This document shows, piece after piece, positions 1-6,528 of a stretch of DNA of 64,000 nt. The stretch is from contig CALZJF010000001.1 in the NCBI GenBank assembly GCA_945787885.1, positions 1 to 64,000 of the forward strand, given 5' to 3'. This DNA comes from an uncultured Bacteroidales bacterium (GTDB taxonomy: Bacteria > Bacteroidota > Bacteroidia > Bacteroidales > Bacteroidaceae). A program made the translations under genes and the position numbers. The notes beneath the pieces were generated by a model. The model had not been told where the DNA came from, did not search any database, and saw only the letters and a list, made by a program, of their open reading frames with translations. The first letter of the stretch is position 1, and each line of letters begins with the position of its first letter.

Positions 1-77
1 TGAACTATGCTTCCTGCTCTCCTTACCGTGTGCCCATCGCACGCCTTGCAGCCGCCCAGGCAGCGGTGGAGGAGTAA
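1..77 (+). CDS. ppdK: Pyruvate, phosphate dikinase, C-terminal end only
   Basis: Only the last 24 codons lie in the window, ending at TAA 75-77. The residues NYASCSPYRVPIARLAAAQ followed by AVEE match the strongly conserved C-terminal strand of pyruvate phosphate dikinase, where the Cys in SCSP is the catalytic acid/base of the PEP/pyruvate half-reaction (family knowledge). The enzyme interconverts pyruvate, ATP and Pi with PEP, AMP and PPi in the cytoplasm. Nothing can be said about the rest of the gene or its promoter, which lie to the left of the window. Confidence 0.85.
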   Translation, partial: NYASCSPYRVPIARLAAAQAAVEE

Positions 78-101
78 CAACCGAATACTGATTTAGAGTG
101 A

Positions 102-143
102 GTTAGGCGGAAAGCCCCTGTAACAAAGGGACTTCCGCCTAAC
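102..143 (+). terminator. Hairpin downstream of ppdK
   Basis: A 12-bp stem GTTAGGCGGAAG / CTTCCGCCTAAC surrounds an 18-nt loop, 25 nt after the ppdK stop. No T-run follows, so it is a weak intrinsic terminator or a 3' end-protecting hairpin. Confidence 0.4.
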
Positions 144-316
144 TTCGTAAATGGAGGTTCGTGCATTTCGACACACTTTCCGAGCAGAATGAACGGAAAT
201 GTTTAGAGAAAGTTGCGAGATTTCAGCCCCCCTGTTTAGAGCGTGTTTAGAGTTCAGAATGACCGAGATAACAACGACTTACAGATTATTGACAACAAAC
301 GATAGGAACACAGATT

Positions 317-447
317 ATGGCAACACTGAAAGCATGCGTACAAAAGATGCGCAATGACGGGTTCTTTCCTGTCTATATCAGAGTGACGCACAACCGCACC
401 ACGCAGTACATCAAGACTGACAAGATGGTTACGAAACGCGAGCTATT
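317..447 (+). pseudogene. Tyrosine recombinase N-terminal fragment
   Basis: The ATG at 317 opens a frame whose first about 43 residues (MATLKACVQKMRNDGFFPVY, then IRVTHNRTTQYIKTDKMVTK) match the arm-DNA-binding N-terminus of Bacteroidales tyrosine integrases, normally about 400 aa. Similarity stops at about 447, where a perfect inverted repeat begins; the frame then runs into unrelated sequence. The core-binding and catalytic domains are absent. It is a relic of an integrative element. The frame continues to 676 in sequence that I do not regard as integrase. Confidence 0.7.
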
Positions 448-524
448 GGAAACGCCACGCGAGTTTGCCCCCCCCCGAGGGCAAGCGACGATGACCCCTG
501 TGGGCAAACTCGCGTGGCGTTTCC
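448..524. repeat. Perfect 23-bp inverted repeat at the junction of two gene fragments
   Basis: Arms 448-470 and 502-524 are exact reverse complements (GGAAACGCCACGCGAGTTTG + CCC), separated by 31 bp. The left arm abuts the integrase fragment and the right arm runs into a nuclease-like fragment. It could be a recombination scar, a short invertible site or a fold-back assembly artefact. Confidence 0.8.
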
Positions 525-690
525 AGAAGAGTTCGGAAAGGAATCAAGAGCGACGTATTATCATCAGTTCAAGGAGAACATGCCGTTCTCTATCGACTAC
601 GCATTTACCAACATCCAAACGTTTGCTTTTGAAATTGGAAAATGGGATAAGTCAGAAAGCGACCATTGCCCTTTGATGATAGTACTATGA
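523..690 (+). pseudogene. Endonuclease/exonuclease/phosphatase-family C-terminal fragment
   Basis: Reading from 523 in the frame that ends at TGA 688-690 gives about 55 residues including MPFSIDYAFTN and, near the end, SESDHCPLMIVL. The SDHxPL motif is the C-terminal metal/catalytic His motif of the EEP (DNase I-like) phosphodiesterase fold. No start codon or N-terminal domain is present. The fragment is joined to the integrase relic through the inverted repeat at 448-524. Confidence 0.5.
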
Positions 691-735
691 CATCCTTTGC
701 AAAAAAGCCCTTTCGCACGCCCTACCCTATGAGGC

Positions 736-957
736 TCACTTACCCTTCATCCTTGTTTTACTTATAAGCGAGCAAGGCAGCAGATGGAACACCGCCATCA
801 GCGCACGGTTCTTGAACTGCGGCATTTCACCGCAAGCCGCGTAGTTCATCAGTGCAAACATAAGGTTCCCCATGCTCGTTGCCGACAGGCATATCAGTGC
901 CTCCAGATTGTCGAGGTGCAGAATGATGCTTTGTGTGCGCGGTTGTATCATAATCAT
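736..957 (-). pseudogene. Possible fragment of a DUF6291-like protein
   Basis: A 73-codon minus-strand frame contains MGNLMFALMNYAACGEMPQF and KNRALMAVFHLL. This resembles the helical pattern of DUF6291-type proteins (LFxALxxYAxxGExPxF...ALxxAF), which are common in phage and integrative elements of Bacteroidales. The N-terminus does not look native and the C-terminus is short, so this is probably a relic in the same scar as the integrase fragment. Recognition is by pattern only and uncertain. Confidence 0.3.
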
Positions 958-1172
958 TTTAATCAGGATGAATATTTTGGAAATTATGTCGCAAATATAA
1001 CAATTCGGCTCTCTTAAAACAAAATATCAAATCCTATTTATTTGGAAAAACTAAACAAAAGTGATTGTTTAGCAAACTCAGATGTTACGTTTTCAGAGTT
1101 TCGCCGCTGCATCGCCCGTCATCTTCATTCTTCCGTATCATCCTCTCAGAATGCCAAATGCAGTTCCCCATC

Positions 1173-1209
1173 AATAGTGCTCACTCCGGGCTTCGGAGTG
1201 AGCACTATT
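1173..1209. repeat. 16-bp perfect hairpin next to iteron-like repeats
   Basis: Arms AATAGTGCTCACTCCG (1173-1188) and its exact complement (1194-1209) enclose a 5-nt loop. No T-run follows. Its last bases form the start of the adjacent 22-bp repeat array. Confidence 0.8.
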
Positions 1210-1269
1210 CGGTATCAATATAATCACTATGCGGTATCAATATAATCACTTTTCGGTATCAGAATAATC
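1204..1269 (+). repeat. Three 22-bp direct repeats
   Basis: Units start at 1204, 1226 and 1248 with the core CGGTATCAATATAATC (third copy CGGTATCAGAATAATC), period exactly 22 bp. The layout of a hairpin plus AT-rich iterons resembles a transposon end or a replication/transfer site of a lost mobile element. The function is inferred; the repeats are directly visible. Confidence 0.8.
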
Positions 1270-1288
1270 AGGCTTATTAGTCAAAAAG

Positions 1289-1340
1289 CACATCCTGCGG
1301 CATCTGGCTGAGTGCCAAATGCCGCAGGATGTGTTTTTTT
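1289..1340. terminator. Strong intrinsic terminator, probably bidirectional
   Basis: A 15-bp stem CACATCCTGCGGCAT / ATGCCGCAGGATGTG is followed by seven T on the plus strand (1334-1340) and preceded by AAAAA (1284-1288), giving TTTTT on the minus strand after the 1358-1564 gene. Confidence 0.8.
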
Positions 1341-1357
1341 GTCATGTCATCAATGGA

Positions 1358-1564
1358 TTAAAGCCTGCTGCTTCTGATTTCCAAAGTGATGTCCATATAT
1401 GACCGCTTGCCTTCGATATAGTCGGCATACAGTTGCTCCTCACTCCTGCCTTTCAGGATATGGCATTTACCGCATAGCTCGCAGTTATGCAGACATTTCC
1501 ATTCGTTCAGGACATAATCCAAGCGCTCTTCTCTCGTTGATGACTCTATATGCGGTGCAGTCAT
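1358..1564 (-). CDS. Small cysteine-cluster protein of unknown function
   Basis: A 68-aa protein, MTAPHIESSTREERLDYVLN to the C-terminal EIRSSRL. Its centre holds four cysteines spaced C-x3-C-x2-C-x2-C (CLHNCELCGKC), followed by HILKGR and DYIEGKRSYMD. The compact cluster suggests binding of zinc or an Fe-S centre; this is inference. It is a plausible conserved small Bacteroidales protein rather than a shadow frame: it is followed by a good terminator and preceded, 17 bp upstream, by a family B repeat element. No enzyme function is claimed. Confidence 0.6.
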   Translation of the reverse strand: MTAPHIESSTREERLDYVLNEWKCLHNCELCGKCHILKGRSEEQLYADYIEGKRSYMDITLEIRSSRL

Positions 1565-1581
1565 TATACGATTTTTTTTAA

Positions 1582-1676
1582 GTAGGTAATGAAAATTATT
1601 TTATGGTAAGTAGGGGCAAGAATATTCTATGGCTTTGCATGTCAGGACGCTCATAAAAAACATTTTCATCACCTAC
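1582..1676 (-). mobile_element. Family B miniature inverted-repeat element, copy 1 (95 bp)
   Basis: Termini GTAGGTAATGAAAAT / ATTTTCATCACCTAC match copies at 17461-17628 and 57089-57470. Non-coding. Its left end lies 17 bp upstream of the 68-aa gene start (1564), and its outward strand carries TAATTTTC, one base off the Bacteroidetes -7 box. Confidence 0.75.
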
Positions 1677-1686
1677 TTACAAGCAG

Positions 1687-2091
1687 TTACGCGATGCCCA
1701 GCAATTCTATCTCAAAGATGAGGGTGGAGCCACCAGGGATGCCTGGCTGCGAGAACCTGCCATAGCCCATCTCGGCAGGGATATAGACTTCCCATTTGTC
1801 GCCCACGCACATCTGCTGCATGGCGACAATCCAACCCTCGATAAGGTCGCAGAGGCGGATGGCCAACGGAACACCGCCGCGGCTGCTGTCAAACTTCTTG
1901 CCATTGATGGTTCGCCCCGTATAGTGGGCAGTGACGATGCTTCTGGGCGTAGGATGCCTTCCGTCAGCCTTGCCCTCTGCCAACACCTTATAATAGATGC
2001 CTTTGGGAAGCGGCTTTACGCCCTCCTCCTGTGCTTTTGCCGTAAGCCAATCCTTGTTGGCTTGTGCGTATTCTCTTTTGTTCATGTTCAA
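1687..2091 (-). CDS. FKBP-type peptidyl-prolyl cis-trans isomerase
   Basis: A 134-aa protein consisting mainly of one FKBP domain (about residues 25-134). Family residues are visible: VTAHYTGR, GKKFDSS, IEGW, YIPAEMGYG and the closing PGGSTLIFEIELLGI. It catalyses isomerisation of Xaa-Pro bonds during folding. There is no signal peptide or N-terminal FkpA dimerisation domain, so it is predicted cytoplasmic. The start could be MNMNKRE or the second Met two codons later. The gene stands alone; family B element 1 lies just after its stop. Confidence 0.9.
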   Translation of the reverse strand: MNMNKREYAQANKDWLTAKAQEEGVKPLPKGIYYKVLAEGKADGRHPTPRSIVTAHYTGRTINGKKFDSSRGGVPLAIRLCDLIEGWIVAMQQMCVGDKWEVYIPAEMGYGRFSQPGIPGGSTLIFEIELLGIA

Positions 2092-2162
2092 ATATATAGA
2101 AATGAGGTCATCATTGCTTGCAGAGACAGGGGATTTCAGATGCCGGACTCTTGGATTATCTT

Positions 2163-2687
2163 TTATCTCACAGAGAACTGTCTCTCAAGCTCCAACAAAA
2201 ATGCTTTCTTCGCCAACCCTCCCGCAAAGCCAGTCAGGGAATGGTCAGTGCCAATGACGCGATGGCAGGGGATAAGCACGCCGATGCCATTGGCACCAAT
2301 GGCTTGCGCCACGGCTCTCACGCCCTTCGCATTGCCCACCTTCCCGGCAATCTCCATATAGCTCCTTGTCTCTCCGTATGGGATGTCGAGCAAAGCCCTC
2401 CAGACCCGCAACTGGAAATCTGTGCCGAAAGGGCGCAGCGGAATGTCGAACTTCCTGCTGTTGCCTGCGAAATAGTCATCCAGCTGCCTCATGGCCTGTT
2501 CGAGAACTGAGGAAGATGCCATTCTGAAATCAGCCTTCACATATCGGCCTATCCTGCGCTTATTGCGCTCGGCACAAGGCATTCCATTCCAATCACACAG
2601 ACACAACTCATTGCCCACCGACGCCAAGATGAGTTCTCCACAGGGTGAGGGGTAATATTGTAAGCAAACCTTTTGCGCAGTCATAGT
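2163..2687 (-). CDS. ogt: Methylated-DNA-protein cysteine methyltransferase
   Basis: About 174 aa from MTAQKV. The C-terminal domain has RVWRALLDIPYGET (helix-turn-helix region), VRAVAQAIGAN (arginine finger) and the active-site IPCHRV, with the acceptor Cys at about residue 140. The enzyme transfers the alkyl group from O6-alkylguanine irreversibly to its own cysteine. The upstream in-frame Met at 2708 is possible, but MTAQ gives the usual Ogt length and spacing. The gene is transcribed in the same direction as its neighbours with about 60 bp to the next upstream gene, so co-transcription is possible. Confidence 0.92.
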   Translation of the reverse strand, partial: TMTAQKVCLQYYPSPCGELILASVGNELCLCDWNGMPCAERNKRRIGRYVKADFRMASSSVLEQAMRQLDDYFAGNSRKFDIPLRPFGTDFQLRVWRALLDIPYGETRSYMEIAGKVGNAKGVRAVAQAIGANGIGVLIPCHRVIGTDHSLTGFAGGLAKKAFLLELERQFSVR

Positions 2688-2745
2688 GAACCTTTTGACA
2701 GTGAGCATTTACCAGACCTGCCTGAAGCGAATATCCGTTGCTGGC

Positions 2746-3441
2746 CTATTTTGCCTGATTGCGCTGCAACCATTCTGCACGGCGGGCATCGGGCAGATGC
2801 TTCACCTTGAAGTCGGAGAAGCGCGCCTTGAAGCCTTCGCCGTCGGGGCAGGCTGCCACCGGGCCTACCATAAGCGGATGGTTGTCTTGCATCCAGAGAG
2901 TGCGCATCATGGTGTATGTCTTGTCGTCGAAACTGTAGAAGAGTTCGATGGCATCCAGGCGTCTGACGGCTTTCAGCCACAGATGCGGAATGGGATTTTC
3001 GAGGGGGACGACGCTCCAATCAGAAGTGTGGTGGGTGACGACGGCAGAGATATTGAAGAGTCCATCTACATATTCAATGCCAAACTTCACATAGTTTTCA
3101 TGATCCAGCCGAATCATCATGCCCGCTTGGTCAAACCGCTCGCGATAATCTCCGCTGACTTTCAGCTTGGCCTCGAACTCTCCGCCATAGACACCATAGA
3201 GGAAAGGGCCGTCATCCACGGTGAAGCCGTAGTGGGAGATACGCCAAAAGTCGGTCTTGGCAGGCACATCCATTTCGAGCACCCCATCTTGGACGCTGTA
3301 CGATTCGGGCTCGTTGAACCATTGCATCTTGTCGAAATGCTGCGATTGGGCAGTTAGGCAGGAAGCTGCAAGCAGCGTCGTGGTCAGTGCTGCCTTCGAG
3401 AATCTTGATGCCAAGAGAGTCGTTTGAGGATTTACTGTCAT
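2746..3441 (-). CDS. Secreted DUF1349 (concanavalin-like) protein
   Basis: About 231 aa from MTVNPQTTLL. The N-terminus has a basic stretch and a hydrophobic run (AALTTTLLAASCLTA) followed by QSQ, fitting a signal peptide. The mature part matches the DUF1349 beta-sandwich fold: FWRISHYGFTVDDGPFLYG, AGMMIRLDHENYVKFGIEYV, LWLKAVRR, GPVAACPDGEGFKARFSDF. DUF1349 proteins are thought to bind or process glycans; the substrate is unknown. The frame stays open upstream to 3585, but a TACCTTTG box at 3555-3562 puts the transcript start near 3547, so only the Met at 3480 or 3441 is usable. Confidence 0.82.
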   Translation of the reverse strand: MTVNPQTTLLASRFSKAALTTTLLAASCLTAQSQHFDKMQWFNEPESYSVQDGVLEMDVPAKTDFWRISHYGFTVDDGPFLYGVYGGEFEAKLKVSGDYRERFDQAGMMIRLDHENYVKFGIEYVDGLFNISAVVTHHTSDWSVVPLENPIPHLWLKAVRRLDAIELFYSFDDKTYTMMRTLWMQDNHPLMVGPVAACPDGEGFKARFSDFKVKHLPDARRAEWLQRNQAK

Positions 3442-3554
3442 ACAAAGAAAAAATAAGAAGGAAGAAAATCTGGTTTGCATGGGGAGGGATGGGTTTAAGG
3501 GATGATTGCGCGAGCATTTACAGGAATAGCAGGAACTACCCCACAGACGCGCTG

Positions 3555-3562
3555 CAAAGGTA
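3555..3562 (-). promoter_or_regulatory. Bacteroidetes -7 box (TACCTTTG) for the DUF1349 gene
   Basis: Minus-strand TACCTTTG about 115 nt upstream of the chosen start; no clear -33 TTTG at the usual distance. Confidence 0.5.
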
Positions 3563-3673
3563 CGCCACTTTTGACGAATGGGCAATAGTGATTTTTCACT
3601 ATGATGGGAGCAAAAAATCCATGGACCTGCAGCAGTGCTGCGATGTTCAGAATCAGGAGCCTCCCCCCTCTGA

Positions 3674-4468
3674 CTATAAGCTGGCTATGCCTAACTTTTC
3701 TGCCACCACGATAGCCTCAGCCGTGTTTTGGCAATGGAGCTTTCGCAGGATGTTCTGACGATGATTATTGACGGTGTTGATGCTAATCTCCAGAGCATCA
3801 GCTATCTGCTTGCTGGCCTTCCCCTTGCTGATGAGCAGCAATATCTCGCGTTCGCGGTTGGAGAGCAGTCCTTTGAGTGGGGTGACCGAGATGTTTACCA
3901 GTGTCGCATCTATTGAATGCACGATGCCAGTAGCTCCGCCATCCTGCCCAGCGGCGGTGTAAAGACAAAGAGCCAGCCGCACATGGCCCGCAGCGTCGAA
4001 GTCGAGGTAGAAGATACGATGGCGGATGAAGTGCATGCCGCCCTGCGCATCCATCAGGCGCAAGCAGTGTTGCAGATAATAGTCCGCCCTGTGCTCCGCC
4101 CTTTGTTGTTTCTGAAACGCGAGGAAGCGCATCTCCCATGCTATTTTCTCAGCCAGATCGTCGGGGTGTATGCGTCCTATCAGCGTCTTTTCCCAAATGG
4201 ACTCCACTTCCTCGCAATCTTTTCCCAATCCCAGCCTTTCGCCCAAATGTCCGTAGCAGACGTAGCTTTTGCCATACGGCATATTGCTCAACACCGCCAC
4301 GGCATTTTCAGCCATGCAATAGTGGCGCGCCACTATCATCGCCTCGCCATAGCGTCGTGCGAAGCCCTCATCGCACCCGAAGTCGTGGTTACGCAGTTGA
4401 TGGTCCAGCTCCGCCTTCTTCGCAGCAGGGGCAAAGCCTCTTCTCTGTGGAGTATGGAATGATTGCAT
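3674..4468 (-). CDS. LuxR-family transcriptional regulator
   Basis: 264 aa. The last about 65 residues form a GerE/LuxR helix-turn-helix: LLSNREREILLLISKGKASK, QIADALEISINTVNNHRQNI, LRKLHCQNTAEA. The about 190-residue N-terminal part (with GRIHPDDL, RHRIFYLDF and LALCLYTAA) looks like a PAS-type sensing domain as in other Bacteroidales stand-alone LuxR regulators. There is no receiver aspartate motif, so it is not a classical response regulator. It is probably cytoplasmic. Its 5' region is a family A repeat element beginning 35 bp upstream of the ATG. The regulon is unknown. Confidence 0.85.
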   Translation of the reverse strand: MQSFHTPQRRGFAPAAKKAELDHQLRNHDFGCDEGFARRYGEAMIVARHYCMAENAVAVLSNMPYGKSYVCYGHLGERLGLGKDCEEVESIWEKTLIGRIHPDDLAEKIAWEMRFLAFQKQQRAEHRADYYLQHCLRLMDAQGGMHFIRHRIFYLDFDAAGHVRLALCLYTAAGQDGGATGIVHSIDATLVNISVTPLKGLLSNREREILLLISKGKASKQIADALEISINTVNNHRQNILRKLHCQNTAEAIVVAEKLGIASL

Positions 4469-4503
4469 ACGGATATGGTTATTCAGCGCAGTAAGTGTTT
4501 TCA

Positions 4504-4693
4504 GGTAGGTTCTATAAATTAGTTTTCAATGTAAGCCAGTGTTTCTGTTTTACTTGGACGTCTTCACGCCTCTCGCACCGTATCTTTTTGTCTTTCATTC
4601 AGTCACGTAGCCCACTACGCTCCCTCGTGAAAAAACAAAAACCTACGGCACGATAGTCGCAAATACATCGCAAGCTAATTGATAGAACCTACC
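4504..4693 (-). mobile_element. Family A miniature inverted-repeat element, copy 1 (190 bp)
   Basis: The termini GGTAGGTTCTATAAATTAG and TAATTGATAGAACCTACC are inverted repeats. TTCA is duplicated at both flanks (4500-4503 and 4694-4697). No ORF. It fills most of the 330-bp gap between the luxR start and the next gene end. Confidence 0.9.
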
Positions 4694-4797
4694 TTCAAAG
4701 TATCTTCACCGGCAAATCCGCTGTGAGGTTCAAGCGTTTGACTCACATGGGCGGAAACCGAGCATACGAACGCAGCGGAAAGTCCGCTCCCTCCCGG

Positions 4798-5865
4798 TCA
4801 GGGGTTTAACATCTTCAGCAAAGTTCCCGTGGGGCAGACGAATCGGCAATACGGCCTGCTGACAAAGAGGCTGGCAACAAGAAACACAGCTGCCACAATG
4901 ATGACGCCCCATGCTGCCGACTGCCAGATGAAGGCGGTGAAGAGCTCGTAGTCCATCCATTCCAGGAAGATGCCCGTCCATGCCAGCAGCATCAGTATGC
5001 CCCACAGCACGCGGCGGAACCACTTCAGACGGTCAGCCCATGCTTTCGGGAGCGAGAACTTCCGACGATTCAGGCTGCCCATGAGTTCTTGCGCCGAGCC
5101 CAGCGGACATCCCCATGCGCAGTAGTGACCGGGGCGTCCGAAGAGGGGATAGAGGAATGCCGTGGCGAGCAGCACCATCAGCGCAAGGTCAGCACTCGTG
5201 AAACCGTTGGCGAGGAAACCTACGACGGAGGAGTAGCTGACGAAGGTGCCGGAAAGCAGCCCGAGGAAGAAAACATTGCACCCCAACTGCACGCGGCGAT
5301 ACAGCCTGCCCTTCACGAACAGGGGCAGGACGGCCATGCCTACTGCCGTCAGCAGGGCGAGCAGGGCTGTGGGGCTGAGGGGATTGCGGTGAGCGCGGAC
5401 GATGTAGGCATGATTGTCCAGCTCGCTGAGGCTGCGCCCGATGTTTTCTATCACCGCGTTCGAAGACAGTGTGGCTCCCGTGAGGGCATCCACCTTCATC
5501 GTCCGCGCCTCATCGAGTGTCTTGCCGATGTAGCGTCCCACGATGTCCTGCTCCACTCTTTCCATGAAAGAGGGAGTCTCGTCATTGTCGAGCAAGGCTA
5601 TCTGCCGGATTTTCCCCTCCTTCACATAGAGTTTCAAGGGGGTTGGTCCGCCATATCCCTGCACATCGTGGGCCAGACGAGTGGTGTTTACCACGATTTC
5701 GCCCTCGTCCGTCATGCTGACCGCGGTGGTATCAGCATCGGCGGTTGTCCTGAATCCCTGATTGAAGAGTCTGCCATAACGGGTGAGGCTAATGACCGAC
5801 AGCATCAGCATACAGGTGGCCAGCACGGCAAGTCGTGCTGCCACTCCGGCGCGCTTATTTCTCAT
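4798..5865 (-). CDS. Membrane flavoprotein with FMN-binding domain and 4Fe-4S (NosR-like) motifs
   Basis: 355 aa. One N-terminal membrane segment (about 10-28) is followed by an extracytoplasmic FMN-binding domain (about 55-150) with the covalent flavinylation motif DALTGAT (126-132; Thr132 is the likely FMN acceptor). Four or five membrane segments follow (about 165-183, 195-215, 225-242, 285-303, 318-335). Two CxxxCP motifs, CAWGCP (249-254) and CRFVCP (340-345), are typical of NosR/PceC-type iron-sulfur membrane proteins. The likely role is moving electrons across the cytoplasmic membrane to an extracellular flavin. No ApbE flavin transferase or partner reductase is adjacent, so the electron acceptor is unknown. 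Confidence 0.85.
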   Translation of the reverse strand: MRNKRAGVAARLAVLATCMLMLSVISLTRYGRLFNQGFRTTADADTTAVSMTDEGEIVVNTTRLAHDVQGYGGPTPLKLYVKEGKIRQIALLDNDETPSFMERVEQDIVGRYIGKTLDEARTMKVDALTGATLSSNAVIENIGRSLSELDNHAYIVRAHRNPLSPTALLALLTAVGMAVLPLFVKGRLYRRVQLGCNVFFLGLLSGTFVSYSSVVGFLANGFTSADLALMVLLATAFLYPLFGRPGHYCAWGCPLGSAQELMGSLNRRKFSLPKAWADRLKWFRRVLWGILMLLAWTGIFLEWMDYELFTAFIWQSAAWGVIIVAAVFLVASLFVSRPYCRFVCPTGTLLKMLNP

Positions 5866-5906
5866 GCCTTCTTACATATATATAGGAGTGTCTGACGTAT
5901 ATTTTG

Positions 5907-5938
5907 CAAAAGTAGCGAATAATCCATTGTACGCCAAA
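5907..5938 (-). promoter_or_regulatory. Promoter of the FMN/4Fe-4S membrane protein gene
   Basis: Minus strand: -33 TTTG at 5935-5938, 20-nt spacer, -7 TACTTTTG at 5907-5914, about 42 nt before the ATG at 5865. It matches the Bacteroidetes consensus exactly. Confidence 0.8.
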
Positions 5939-5984
5939 CTTCCGTCCTCATTTTTTCTCCATGATGTTCACATCTTCTGCAGCA

Positions 5985-6026
5985 TTACCAATGTCCGATA
6001 CCTGACGGCATCGGACATTGGTAATG
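5985..6026. repeat. 16-bp perfect inverted repeat in an intergenic region
   Basis: ATTACCAATGTCCGAT (5985-6000) and its exact complement (6011-6026) with a 10-nt loop. No T-run. It lies between two divergent genes in the otherwise gene-free 5866-6528 gap, where I see no credible ORF. Confidence 0.75.
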
Positions 6027-6042
6027 GCAGACACTAATCCAT

Positions 6043-6125
6043 GTGACCACATTGAAGGGTAAAAATGACCATGTTGAGGGGTAAAAATGGTCAGAATGAG
6101 GGCAGGAAATGACCACTTGCGAGGC
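6043..6125 (+). repeat. Degenerate 21-22-bp tandem repeats (GGGGTAAAAATGGTCA type)
   Basis: Three adjacent units (6058-6078, 6079-6100, 6101-6123) share a GGG-x-AAAATG(G/A)(T/C)CA core. Similar arrays occur at 22431-22577, 50610-50676 and 57793-57872. Confidence 0.65.
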
Positions 6126-6340
6126 TGCGCCCATCTGCAAGATTCCGGCAATTCAGGTGAACGGCAATCGATGCTCAGGCCCACGGAAAGGATTCCGTTG
6201 TCTCTGCTGCCATACAAAAGGGACACAAAGGGCAGGGGGAATACATTTTTAAGGACGCGAAGAAATGGGATGTGGGATTTTGTATGTAATTTTGAAGGGG
6301 AAAAACACGGCGTCAAACAGGCCGTGCTGCCACTTTTGCC

Positions 6341-6371
6341 TTTGCATTGCAAACAATCGTCGTTATCTTTG
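6341..6371 (+). promoter_or_regulatory. Promoter of the cation/proton antiporter gene
   Basis: -33 TTTG at 6341-6344, 19-nt spacer, -7 TATCTTTG at 6364-6371. A 101-bp family A element lies between this promoter and the ATG at 6529, so it would form most of the leader. Confidence 0.75.
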
Positions 6372-6387
6372 CACCCAAAGCACTATA

Positions 6388-6488
6388 GGTAGGCTCTATC
6401 AATTAGCTTGCGATGTATTTGCGAGAGAAGACATCCAAGTAAAACAGAAACACTGCCTTACATTGAAAACTAATTGATGGAACCTACC
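6388..6488 (+). mobile_element. Family A miniature element, copy 2 (internally deleted, 101 bp)
   Basis: Both terminal repeats are kept (GGTAGGCTCTATCAATTAG and AACTAATTGATGGAACCTAC + C) but about 88 bp of the centre are missing compared with the 189-bp copies. TATA is duplicated at 6384-6387 and 6489-6492. It ends 40 bp upstream of the antiporter ATG. Confidence 0.85.
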
Positions 6489-6528
6489 TATATGCCTGAG
6501 AAACACACCATCTAATCCCCACAGACTT

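Noticed and set aside
448-524. Considered a functional invertible site like the one at 33685
   Set aside because: The spacer is only 31 bp and holds no promoter; the flanks are broken genes, so a scar or artefact is more likely.
5948-6352. 134-codon minus-strand frame
   Set aside because: It crosses a perfect hairpin and the 22-bp repeats, and its residue composition looks random.
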